From positions 1,054,001 to 1,118,000 of the forward strand of contig RCTD01000019.1 in assembly GCA_014898415.1 (NCBI GenBank): a stretch of DNA of 64,000 bases. The letters run 5' to 3'. The translations under genes were made by a program, and so were the position numbers. The DNA comes from Stromatinia cepivora (taxonomy: Eukaryota > Ascomycota > Leotiomycetes > Helotiales > Sclerotiniaceae). This document shows, piece by piece, positions 37,504-48,430 of this stretch (its first letter is position 1; each line of letters opens with the position of its first letter). The notes beneath the pieces are model-generated. The model was not told the origin of the DNA and did not search any database. It saw only the letters and a list, made by a program, of their open reading frames with translations.

Positions 37504-38780
37504 GAAGTCTCAATCATCGGAATATTCAGAAATTTGAGGTACTCGGGACCTTGTCAAATCATTGGAAAGATGCTAATTTGAGTTTGATTGGCGTGCAGCA
37601 ACTGAAGCGCGATCCTATCTCTCCCAAGGGAAACATAACGCAATTGGTTATTATTCAAGGAGCGCATCACGTGCTACATGGTCCACGTTGCGATCGCTGC
37701 ATCACTTCACTTATGCCCATCGAGGCGAAGGTGTAGGATTTCAACCCTGTCTCGTCGCATCAGATGAGGCAGTTTCCAGTGGTCTCGACCGGGGGGGGGG
37801 GGGGGGGCAACAACATTTTCAAAATTCCTTCTCCAGACTTTTTAAGTGGTAGATGGTGCATCAACCACCCAATGCCCGTCGTTGGTTGACGGTCAATATC
37901 CTCGTTTAACCCCTTCCTAAAGATTCAGTTGAAATAATGAACACAAATGGATTGTCTTATTATATTTCTGTATTCTGTTCCCAAAACACGTCAAATAAAT
38001 CTCATCCCCGCTTAAAAGGTTCAATTAAGGGGCATGATTTGCTGATCCCCCAGTCTAAGTTCAGCTAAGGTTAATCGTTGCTAGTTTATCCCCACCCCAC
38101 CTGTTGGCAGCACTTGCTTTCCTCGCTGCATATAATCTGATTTTTGAATGATGAATTATGGATAGATGGGGATCAACAATACCCATGGGGTAAATGTTAG
38201 ACACTATACCGGTATATCTTCAAGTTTTGCAACTTGATTCACAGTTGTGTTGTATTGAGATTTGAGAACTATGTTGCCATGCTCGAGCCATGCTTTATTT
38301 CTGGCGTTCGGCCTCGGAAAAACAGGGAATGTGCAGCAAACGGTGCACGCTAAGCGAGCCGATAATCTAACAGCAATTTCCAGCCCTGGCTGTGCGACAG
38401 TATTAATACCATTTTATTGGATTATCTTCTCTTATCCAATTCCTCGTTTTACGAACATCACTGTTGCGATTATCCTTCAGGACTCCCCAGTTAAACGCTT
38501 GTGGTACAAAAAAGGTTAATGCCTCCTCCCAAATCCTTATCCCACTTTAAGTTTTAACCCCTGAATGATGGCTCCACTGTGGGTGTACCCCCAAGATTAG
38601 GAAATTTCTCTTAAGCTGCTGGATGATTGTAAATTGTCAGGAAATGGAGCGGTTCCGTTCAGCCTTTTATCCATCCTCCCAAATCTTTTGAAACTCTGCT
38701 TATTCTGCTTCCAGTGTACTAATACGTCATCTTTTCTACCCCTCAAAATAAGCACCAGTATACGGAGTAATAAAAACGAC
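37504..38780. other. Divergent intergenic region with poly-G run
   Basis: This separates the membrane-protein gene (-) from the glycosyltransferase gene (+), so promoters in both directions lie here. No gene is seen. It contains a 17-nt G run, listed separately. There are TACGGAGT words near 38761, 20 bp from the next start. Confidence 0.6.
37791..37807 (+). repeat. Poly-G run of 17
   Basis: An uninterrupted run of G is rare in an AT-leaning genome. It is likely length-unstable, and can form a quadruplex or mark an assembly uncertainty. Confidence 0.9.
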
Positions 38781-40135
38781 ATGATTGCACCGAGCTCCCG
38801 CCCGTATATTCTTGGCGCATGTATCGCCCTCACCTTCATTCTCCTCCTCTCCCTCCAAACTCGTCAAGAAACACCGTCAAGATGGTTAGACTACTCAGAT
38901 AAATCCTCTGTATTGTCGGACCATCAAAGAAATAGTAACTATGTCTCCGCTACATCAGACAAAAAGCTTAAACCGGCCGACACCACTTCAGAAATTGGCC
39001 GGGCGAGTAATGCGACTCTTGGTGTATGTGTATTTTTATTCGCCGGTTTGATTGTATCTGGGTCTTGCTAACACAACGGTCAAATAGTTCGAGAAGGTAT
39101 TCGTCATAGGGCTGAGAGAACGCTCAGATAAGCGTGATGCTATGGTATTATCTGCCTCTCTGACAGGTTTTGGAGTGGAGTTTGCCGATGGAATGAGAGG
39201 CGAAGAGGTAACTGATAAGGCAAAGCCGCCGGTAGGTGACATTTACACCTACAGCAGCAGCACCCACCATCTGCTGCGCTTTGGGCCTAGAACTAAGGTT
39301 AACGCTTGGACATAGGGACTTTTATTAACCGAGGGGGCGATGGGTTCCTGGCGGGGTCACATGAATGTGATACGTAGGTACGCACATACTGTTTATTCGA
39401 GATCCACGTTCATTCCACAAAGAGCTTCATGTTAATGTCCGTCATTGCCATAGTATCATAGAGAGAAATCTCGCCTCAGCATTTATTATGGAAGATGACG
39501 TGGACTGGGACATCCGGCTCCTAACCCAACTACCCGAATACGCCAAGGGAATCCGCACTCTATCAAACATACCGCTGAATAAACGTCAACACTCTCCCTA
39601 CGGCGATGACTGGGATGTTCTATGGCCAGGACACTGCGGTGATGAGCTCCCATCAGCTTTCCACAAAGACGCCAAGGATGAACTCTACATAATCGCAAAC
39701 GACGAAACCGTCGCCCCTAAATCTGCGCAACCATGGCTTAAAACCCTAGCAAAGTATCCCGAAAAAACACGCATAGTTCACAAAGCCGGTTCTCCCATCT
39801 GTACCTTTGGTTATGGAATTTCCTACCGCGGAGCCCAGAAAATCCTCATGGCGCTCGCGGTTAAAGGTGGTCATAATCTCGCCATCGATCATGCAATTGC
39901 GTTTCTTTGTCGTGATGGCTATCTAGATATGAAATGTTTTTCGGTGGAGCCGCAATTGTTTCAGCATCATCGGCCTGCGGGTGCGATGAATAAGGATAGT
40001 GATATTAATAGTTTGGGGGAAGGAGATGCGGGAGGGGACAGGGAGAGGGGAGTCACGGATGTGATTGTTTGGAGTGCGAGATTGAATTTGGAAGAGATGG
40101 TTATGGGGAGGAAGGATTATGTTATGCAGTGGTGA
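38781..40135 (+). CDS. Family 25 (LPS-type) glycosyltransferase, type II membrane
   Basis: Four exons (38781-39023, 39088-39231, 39316-39373, 39462-40135) join in frame to 372 residues. Introns are 64, 84 and 88 bp; the first has a TGCTAAC branch site. The N terminus is short and cytoplasmic, followed by one membrane helix (LGACIALTFILLLSL, about 11-25) and a lumenal stem. The catalytic region begins FEKVFVIGLRERSDKRDAM, the typical GT25 opening, followed by GAMGSWRGHMNVIQ and the metal-binding EDDVDWD (159-165). Later come FGYGISYRGAQKIL and an AIDHAI motif. Members transfer sugars such as galactose in the secretory pathway, but the acceptor here is unknown. A Golgi location is inferred. The short middle exons would be missed without frame-guided splicing. 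Confidence 0.9.
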
Positions 40136-41414
40136 GGGTTGTTGATTGGGTATTATGGAATTGGATTTGACGGCGTTAGGATGCAGGATTATAGTATGGA
40201 AATGGCTTGATTGAATGGTTTTTTCTTGTACAATTAGAAATCTACAAAGTATTTCGCACGTTAACGAAATGCTCTTGTGTATAAACATTTGTCGACATCT
40301 CTACCCAAACTCATAGAAATTCACCCAAAAATTTCACTCTCATATATCCCCTTTAATTCTTCCCTCGCTTCCAATACTATTCCTAATTAATTTTTTTTTT
40401 TTAAGTATTCTATGACAAGTCCTAAGAATAAAATAGAATTCTTAGAACAATATCTTCTTCTAGAAATAAACTTACAAGCTCGTTAAGGCACCGTGGTTGG
40501 ACACTGCACTACAAATTTGATGTATTCAGGGAACTACTAACTAGATCCAGTATCCCATTTGTATACGTGTATTATATATTCATCTCCTAGTATTTTCAAG
40601 GAACTTTATAAGTATAATGATATAGGAGGATACGGAGAATCTATTGACTAGTAAGGCTTCGATCTTATCTTTTGATTAGCTTATTTGATTTGGTATTAGG
40701 TATACTTTACATGTATATGTATACATATCTTTACATTACAAATTGTTAGAGCGATATCTGAGTTTGTAAAGGAAAGGGATAAAATAGAAAGTATTGAGAT
40801 TCTATAATAATAGTTGATATAAAGAGTGGGAATAGAGAGGTTATTTCAAATACGACGATAGAAATACTATATTAGTATAGTATTAAATCAAGAGAAGACG
40901 AGTATATTGAACGAAGTGAGTCAGTGGGCTGTAGTAGTTCGGCATATTGAACGGTATCAACTTGGACTATAGTAATTCCAAGTTATTAAAAAGAGTATAA
41001 ATATATAAAACTATATAAATATATCCTGGGGTAGAATGACGATGGTGGCCAGAGCTCTCTGAAAACTTCAAGTCTTCCTTGAACCACCGAGAGGAAAGTA
41101 AGTTTGCAAAATCAAGGAATTGATATAAAGACAGAAGAAAACCAATTATAGATTGTCAAAATAAGCAACGAGTCATCAAGGCGTTATATCAGCAATCACT
41201 AATCACGAGCAGATAGATGAAATATAGTATAGTTCGAGGCAGAAAACAGGTTCAATTCTTCTCCAATCCCAGTCTTAACCCTATTGCGGCCTTGAGCCCA
41301 ATCGGAAAGTAAACTGTGGTAGTACTAGGCTATTCAGGGCGCCACCCTCCAACGCACGGTAATTCAAGGATCAGGAGAGCCAACTGCTTCTCCTTCACTT
41401 CTGCCGAACTCCCC
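40136..41414. other. Convergent gap, no gene recognised
   Basis: This lies between the 3' ends of the glycosyltransferase and the coiled-coil gene. It is AT rich with scattered TATA-like words, and I see no gene in it. Confidence 0.6.
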
Positions 41415-41855
41415 CTATTGGCTTCGTTTGCGTTCAGTTGATTTCTCCCCTTCGTCTCCACCAAGATTTGCCTCTTGGCTGGCCTGTAAATGATTAGTTA
41501 GCGATCTATCAAATGGGCTAGTGCAACGTCAGGGGGATATACGTACTCTCATCTGCTCAAGTGCCGCCTTCAATGCAGCGATTTCCTCTCTCTGCTCCTC
41601 GATCTCTTCTTCCTTCTCCGCGAGCCTTACGTCCCGCTCCCCGGTCATTGTCCACCAACCGTGGATCCCGCCATCCTTATCGAGGATCTTGTCCTCGAGT
41701 TTTTCCTAAAAGTAAGTGATTAGTAAATTCTTCACTTCAGGGGTGCTGGACTTGGTAAGACTTACGATCGTCTTCTTTAACCGACGGATCTTGGCGCGCT
41801 TCAAACGGAGGTTTGAGCATGCTAACTCAAATGCGTCGTTTTGGTTTGCAGACAT
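41415..41855 (-). CDS. Small coiled-coil protein, 105 residues
   Basis: Three exons (41766-41855, 41547-41705, 41415-41483) join in phase 0 at both junctions to give 105 residues. Introns are 60 and 63 bp with clean GTAAGT or GTACGT donors and TTTTAG or TTACAG acceptors. A basic patch (RLKRAKIRRLKKTI, residues 17-30) precedes a highly charged helical stretch (LAEKEEEIEEQREEIAALKAALEQMR) with heptad-like leucine/isoleucine spacing, then a polar tail. It is not a standard bZIP, because the N-x-A-A-x-(S/C)-R signature is missing. I do not recognise the family. The coding assignment rests on the consistent splice structure and coiled-coil content. Confidence 0.75.
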
Positions 41856-44800
41856 CTTGGCTGGGTAGTTGAGGGGTGAATTAGTTGCTTGTTAAGTTGG
41901 TTGGTTGGAATTGGGTTAAATGGTAACGTTGGTGTTCTCTTCGTAGATCGAAAGATGATAGTTTGATGTTGTAGAAGTTAAAAAATTTCTGCAGCGAAAG
42001 ATGAACCTACCTTTAATACGGGATAGAAGCATACGATGACACCAATGTTCTATTGTGTTATTGTGTTTTTGTGGGGCACAAGACAGTAAATCTCTGCATC
42101 CAAAAAGTGGCACCCGGATGGTCATTGGGCTTCTTTACTTTGCCCTGAGGCTTATCGCTGGGTAAGGCTAGCCTTTAAACTTATACAATACCTCTAGCCC
42201 TCTCTGGTCTGTCCCAAAATAGAGGTTACAGTTCCTTAAAAAGTAGCAGAGGGACCAATATCAGAGAACCGGAACCGTAGAGCGCGTAGGGTCTATTGAT
42301 GTAATGTGCACACACTCATGTTGGGAGATAGCAAATCTGTTTACAAAACTACGAAGCACAGGCAAACTGTAATCATCTGCGCATGAAAGCACAGAGAGTC
42401 TGCTGTCTTCCTCGATGAGTAAATGTTGTAGCGGATCCCGCCGTGACAACCCCAATTTGATGCTATTAACCATTAGATTTGCTGAAATGTGACATCTGAA
42501 ATGTTAGGTTTTGAGATCAAGTAAAGATAAGGAGCGATTGTAGGAGGAAACTCGCGAACTGACCTTGCCGAGCACCTCTTGTTCTTGATAAATTCATTTA
42601 TTCAGGAAAATTGACCCCACCTAATCATCTTCCTTTCTCCAACCATTCTCTATTTCTCAAAACCACCACGGAGAACCGAATTGCATTGCTATCCCATTTG
42701 TCTCTAGCAGGAGGTGAGGACGGTCCCCGCACGCCTCCTCTGCTGGATAGAGTCTGATATTTAGCTCCGGCGCCCTTCTCTGAACGTTCTTTTGTGTGGA
42801 GCTTCGATTGGGGGCTCCCTGAGTTGGTTGGACACGACCAGTCGCAGTACGTTCTAGCAGTCTATTTTCTTCTCATACATTATCCCTTCTTTCTTGACAC
42901 TTGACATGACCTTGACAAACAAATTCGTGGAATGTAAATGATTAACCAAGAAGAAACAGAGTTATCCACACACGGATCAGCAACATCTCAAGGTCAACCC
43001 CAACGAATATTAAATGTGCATCTCGACTCAGACACCTAAATTCTTATCGACGGGTGTGCGCCGTGGATAACTCAAAGTTACAAGAACCAGATCTTCCAAA
43101 TGACGGAGGAGTGTCTATATAGAAAGACTCTTTCAAAAAAAGGGCTCAAATTTTCAATGACACTAGGAAAGAAAATAGCTCCAGGCGGAATTTGTCGGCA
43201 ATTCTAAAACACATACACAGCACACCTCATTGTGTTTGGCTGCAACTAAACCTGCAAGACCTGACGAAGGATCCTAGACTTTGCCTGATATCCTTCTCAA
43301 CAAGAGTTACCATGAACCACACAAATTTGCGCCAATAGACTATAGCAATCTGCCATCGAGTAAGCTTCTTATGTTCTGAATTAGGCCTTCAAGAATGCTG
43401 ATTAATGCCGCTTATTGCAGCATCCCCTTCCGGAAGTCATAATCCAGGAATTAGACCATCTAGACTCGACATTTCTCATGCTCCTATTACCCACACCTCC
43501 ATCACCAAGCACCACCAATTTGTGATACTAGACAAATCCGGAAAGCTTGAAGTGCACAGGGGATTGCAGCTTGGTTTGGCCTCGGACTTGAGATATTCAA
43601 CGGGTTATGCGTGTTGGAAATTCAACAGGGACCTCGTACTGCCTCAAAAGTATCTCAGAGCACTAATCCACAGTCTCACGTGGTCACATGCTTGTCGAAG
43701 TAATACTGCTTGGCTACAGGAGATCACCTAGCTGAATCAATAAATACTGCCTTCATTGAATACAGGCTATATTCGACGTGGCGTCAACCCGTTACCCAAA
43801 AGCTCATGAATCATTCATCGCAAAGATAACCAGGCTAGCATTGCTCTACAATGCTTTCGCAAGAACCGACACATAAAAGGCAATGGCTCGAGATATATGG
43901 TGGTGAAGTGAACTCGCATTATCCTTCCATAACAACAACTCCTGACGTGCGCAAGTTTCCGACGATACCGTTGGTCTAGGACACAAAAGTGGCATTGCGA
44001 GTACACTTCCGGGTTTCCGAAGCATGTATGGAACGAAAGCTAACATAGCCAACTTGAATAGCAACAATCTTCATCACATGAGCGTCCTAACGTCAGGTGT
44101 GACGAAGCATGGGCCTGGATATTTAGATGTGTGTGATAGATCTTTAGGAGTGGTGGAGAATAATGCAAACTGGTGGTCAGGAATAACATGAGAATTAAGA
44201 GACTGTCCCATAATGTTGACTCGCCTTTGCCACCTTAAGCACACTTGATAATCCAGCCAAACGGACCACCAGCCCATATGCCTTGTTGCGTCAACCGTGT
44301 CACTTCCCATAGGCAGCACTAATTCCGTTTCATTCAAATGGCTCCGATTTTTGACCCATGAACTAGTCTACAACATATTCATGTGCTCTGCAAGCTCAAG
44401 TTTAATATGACGTATGCATAGAAGAGTAATCTTTTTTCGCCACCATAATAATTTGTCGGCATGCTGGCCTCCGGTTAGGGAGTTGCGACTAACAGAATTA
44501 CTCCAATCGCGCAACACTTGGCGCAATTGTCTGAAATTTTGATGGGTGCAGGTGCAAGTTTCTGTGCTGAGATCTATGGCGGCAGTAAGAATACGACCAG
44601 CAGGCAAGCATCTTCAAGATCTTTTACCATATCAGGAAATGACAGGCCAGATGTCAGCCAAGTCTGTCCAATAATAGAAATGGCCCCCATGATCTCATTC
44701 GGCTCAGTAGGCGAGAAATTTGTTGGTCGAACACATTGTTCGCTGAAAGACAGCATATTCTCAGTCGCCCTGTCCGCTCAAGGCTATCTCCGTCTTTCAC

Positions 44801-46945
44801 TGAATACAATTCCTAGGCTAAGGGCCGATGCCCTCTCACTTGTCTTCGAACGTCAAACGATACATCCCAGAAGTTCTGGTTGTATACATTCTCCCCGTTT
44901 CAATTTTGGCGTCAGACACATAACCTCCGCTATTTTCACTCCTCAAGTAGGTGATATTTGTGGGTTATAGCGGGATTTGTCCGGGATAGTGGATCATTGG
45001 CACCTAGCTGGATAGTGGAACAGGGAATATTGAGTATCAACCAAAGGATGCTTTGGTGCAGATACTGCGTATTCAGTACTAATGGGACTTCTCCAACAAA
45101 GTGTGTAGCGACAAGAGATATCCAGAATGTCAATTTATAATTAATGGGCAGATACATCGTGGCTTGGGAGACGGGGGTCGAATGGACAGCGATGAAGTTG
45201 GAGGATGCTTGCCAGGGAATTTTGGTGAGATTCCGAAGTTGGAACAAAAGTTGAAGGAGTTAAACCTTGAGTAGAGTGTGTAGAGAAAGTCCTAGCTGTC
45301 GTAGGTACATACAAATCGAATTTGAATATTGTTTTGAGTATTTTGCTCAAACTTGAAGAACCAACAGTCGAAGTAGAGCAATAAGACCAAAGAACTGAAT
45401 CTAAGTGTAGAAGTAATATCCTCTGTGAGCGTGGAGAAGCGGCGAAGCTTAGGGAGAAGAACAAAGACGAAAAGCAGAGGATGGGTGTCGATTTGTACGA
45501 GCGGCTTGATAAACAGGGCCAATGAATCTCACAGGGCAGGACGAAGCGGCGAAGTTAGAACAATCGCAAAGAGCACACCGAGGAGCCTAGAGAGGTCTGA
45601 AGCTCTCAAGAACGGGGTGAGGTTGGTTAATTGTCTCGCCTGGTTGAGAAACCGCTGCGGAGTCCGTGGCGGGGTACATCCTTGTGTTTGTCGCAGATCC
45701 ATGTTGGTTATAGGGCGGGAATGATTGGTAGGGCCTCGGCCGCCGAAAGGAGTTTGGGCTGTCGCGGAGATGCAAACTCTAGCTGGAGAGAATGGAAGCA
45801 AGCTTTCATGTCAGTAAGGATAGCAATTGCCTTTAGAGCTGAAGGCAATTGCGATATTGAGTGAGTCCTGGAAGGGCTGCTGACAAAGGGTTGTAAAAGA
45901 ATTGCTTGATATTTGCTCGGTATTTGATAGTAGTTGAAAGTGACTTTTCGGCTTAGAATTCAGCTATGATAGCGATCAGTAGAATCCTCTGAATCTCGAG
46001 GCTGTGAAGCAGTGAGTGTGTCGTATTAGAAGGCTTGTAAGCGATCAACACGACGATGACTTCTTTGCGCGGCAATGTATGAAGCAACAGACAATCCAGA
46101 AGAATGATCTAATTGACTTAATGCCCCATATTTGGTAGTCTTGCCTGGTTTTGAGACCCAATTCAATACCATTGGCAAATGTGTTGCGTTGGGAGCGGAA
46201 AACACGACATTGTGATTTGAATTCAAAACATTTTAAGGTAGAGGATTCATCAGGACAACGGGATTGTCCAAGAAAACGGTCCATTAGCCCTTATACTAAA
46301 ATTAGTAATCCCGTTCCTTCAAAACTCAATCCAGAGCTATTCGAAGGGTGTGTTTTGTTGAAGAACTGAAGAAGAGTCGAAGGAGAACCACATGGTGTGT
46401 GTTTGTTCCATGTTGAAGGAAGTCCTTTGTAAAGAATTAGAACAAAATGAAGGGGTGATCTGAGAGAACGATATTTTGGCTGTGGTCAGTATAAATCAAG
46501 ACTCATACCTGCTTTCTAAATCCATTAGAGAGATTGAGGTCAGACAGAGGTTGTTGGGAGGTCACCAAGAATACTGCCAGCTTTGTCTACAATGTGATGA
46601 TGGGTCATTCTGGCCACCGGAGTTGATAAGATTAATATTATTATGAGGAGATTTGTTGAAAGCTCGGGCCATCACAACATTATCAACATCATCAATCTGT
46701 TGATCAAGAACTTCTTGATTTTCAAATCTCCCTCTAAAATCTCCCTTTGACAGAGATTGTCCTCAAGGGGCCTTGCTCAATGATGGCTTAACTCAGCATC
46801 AAAATGTCTTAAAGAAAGAGAAAATCGAACATAATGGAATGAAATTAAGTCAGTGGTCACAATTTGAACTTTGACCTACATATAGCTTGAATAGCTGAAT
46901 TCATACTTCTTCACTTTCATAGATATCAATTTCAAAACGGGAGTA
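41856..46945. other. Gene-poor region, no gene recognised
   Basis: Over 5 kb lack a supported gene. Several open frames of 80-150 codons occur on both strands (43405-43731 plus, 44518-44970 plus, 44936-45247 minus, 45292-45801 minus), but they overlap antisense to one another and show no family match. The minus-strand run between 44368 and 45801 has some hydrophobic stretches and could be a decayed gene. A perfect hairpin at 45823-45852 is listed separately. Confidence 0.5.
45823..45852. other. Perfect 11 bp hairpin with 8 nt loop
   Basis: GCAATTGCCTT at 45823-45833 is followed by TAGAGCTG and then AAGGCAATTGC at 45842-45852. The stem is perfect and is not embedded in a gene I recognise. It could be an RNA hairpin, a protein-binding site or chance. 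Confidence 0.5.
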
Positions 46946-47092
46946 ATGGCAAAGCTTTTGATATTCCTGGTTGCGGGTGTTCTTGCCCTCTGGTTCCTTT
47001 CCAAAACTGCCAAGGAGATGCCACTTGTTCGAGTGGATCAACGTGGGATGGCTTTTCGGGGTGGTGAAGGGAAGAAACATGGTTTGATGTAA
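46946..47092 (+). CDS. Candidate 48-residue single-pass membrane peptide
   Basis: From the ATG at 46946 the frame gives MAKLLIFLVAGVLALWFLSK followed by a polar tail ending KKHGLM, with the stop at 47092. The N-terminal 18 residues form a membrane helix or signal anchor. Just before the stop there is a canonical donor (GTAAGT at 47089), so the message may be spliced to a second exon near 47150 (acceptor AAGTAG) that adds ESCVYCPRLEMRIEKEK. The start context (GGAGTAATGG) is reasonable. There is no family match. Confidence 0.4.
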   Translation: MAKLLIFLVAGVLALWFLSKTAKEMPLVRVDQRGMAFRGGEGKKHGLM

Positions 47093-47268
47093 GTTGTAGT
47101 AGCCATAATTTCTAGGCCGTTGAATGGTATGGCGGTTTTGAAAACAAGTAGAGAGTTGTGTTTATTGTCCCCGGTTGGAAATGCGAATTGAGAAAGAAAA
47201 AGTAAGTTCGAAGATTAGGGGAAGGAGAGAAATCACACGGCCTTCTATCTATTCCTCATTATCATTGT

Positions 47269-47600
47269 CCTCCTCCTCATTCCCCATCCCCTCATCCTCT
47301 CCTCTCTTCCTCCTCATTCCCCTCTTCCTCCCTCTTCCTCCGTCATTCCCCTCTTCTCCTCCTCCTCTTCCTCCTCATTCCCCCCTCTTTCCTCCTCCTT
47401 TCCCCTCTTTCCTCTCTCCTCCTCTTCCCCTCCTCCTCCTCTTCCTCCTCCTTCCCCTCTTCCTCCTCATTCCCCTCCTTCCTCCTCCTCCTCTTCCTCC
47501 TCCTTCCCCCGTTCTTCCTTCCTCCTCCCTCTTCCTCCTCCTCTTCCTCCTCCTCTCCTCCCCCCCTCCTCTCCCCCCTCCTCCCCCTCGCCCTCACTCG
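47269..47600 (+). repeat. Polypyrimidine tract (TCC/CTT-type), about 330 bp
   Basis: The plus strand is almost purely C and T for about 330 bp, built of TCCTCC, CTCTTCC and CATTCC variants. The strand asymmetry would allow triplex (H-DNA) formation. On the minus strand it reads as glycine/glutamate/arginine codons and merges with the C-terminal end of the HNH-like frame. Frame-shifting length changes are likely here. Confidence 0.9.
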
Positions 47601-48430
47601 CGTTCTCATTATCTCCTGAAGGTCCCTTATGTCCAACATAAGCCATCATCGCGGCTATCATCTCCTCCCTCAAATATTTTCCAGGGGTACCCCAACATTT
47701 GCCGAATCGTAATTTTTGCTTCTCAATCCTCTGCAAATTCATCTTTTTACGGGCTGCTATATTTATGCACACGAGCCAATGATAGTACGGATATCTTTTT
47801 CTTGGTCTGTTTGCATTCCTGAAGGCCAGTTTCCTTCCATGAAGATCTTTGAACAAGGTTGCAGAGTAATGATGGCGCTCATTCAATAAATGCTTATCCA
47901 TCACGCTTAATTCCCAAGCATCTTCCTCAGATAAGCATGGTACAATTGCCAGCTGGTAATTGTCAAAATATTGCTCTATCTGATCTTCCAATAGGAGGCC
48001 ATTCTTAACTGACCATAATTCTTCTGCAGTATCTTCTCCAAATATATGCACCAACGGCAATTGTCTTAAACGAAAAGGTATTATATGTGCTGCTTTCCTT
48101 TGCTTATGAGCGCTCCACGTATGTAACACCACGCACCACAATTGCTTTTCATCATTTTCGATGCGTTTTACGTCATGTGTGATCTGGCCAATTATTGTTC
48201 AATCATGTCCAAATATGATGTTTTCCTTCTATGCCAATTTCGTTTACGTTCATGTATCTCCTCGATAGGAGTTCCCGGAGGTGTCTCTCTTTCTATCGTC
48301 TCTTCTTGCTCATCCATTTCTCGAAGCGTAGCTCTTAAAACATCCACCTCTATGGGCCAATCTAATTCCTCCTTCTTTCTTTTCTTAGTCGTTTGATCTA
48401 GAATCTGGAAAATGTTTCTTTCTATTTGCA
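47467..48430 (-). pseudogene. Fungal HNH-nuclease-like protein gene, frameshifted
   Basis: The minus-strand frame from about 48190 to 47467 resembles the fungal HNH_2-type family: LWCVVLHTWSAHKQRKAAHIIPF, then ELWSVKNGLLL, then FDNYQLAIVP, and a C-terminal RPRKRYPYYHW. Upstream, an exon starting at 48430 (after a TTGCAG acceptor) encodes a charged coiled-coil (KKRKKEELDWPIEV...SYLDMIEQ). It runs into a TAA exactly where the next frame would continue IIGQITHDVKRIEND. A single missing base near 48190-48200 would reconcile the two frames, and I see no intron that does so. A further exon with LIIGATIPDCVVDL may end at 48480, but no start is found. The C terminus dissolves into the purine tract. 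Presumed function, if any, is DNA cleavage or an HNH-derived role. Confidence 0.6.

Noticed and set aside
43405..43731. 108-codon plus-strand frame starting at ATG
   Set aside because: No family resemblance, no neighbouring exons, and the residue mix looks random. Length is within chance for this composition.
44518..44970. 150-codon plus-strand frame
   Set aside because: It opens without an ATG, overlaps antisense frames of similar quality, and has no recognisable motif.
45292..45801. Hydrophobic minus-strand frames that might splice
   Set aside because: I could not find donor and acceptor sites that join them in frame, and no family was recognised.
47175..47822. 215-codon plus-strand frame of serine, proline and leucine
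   Set aside because: It is the translation of the polypyrimidine tract and is an artefact of base composition.
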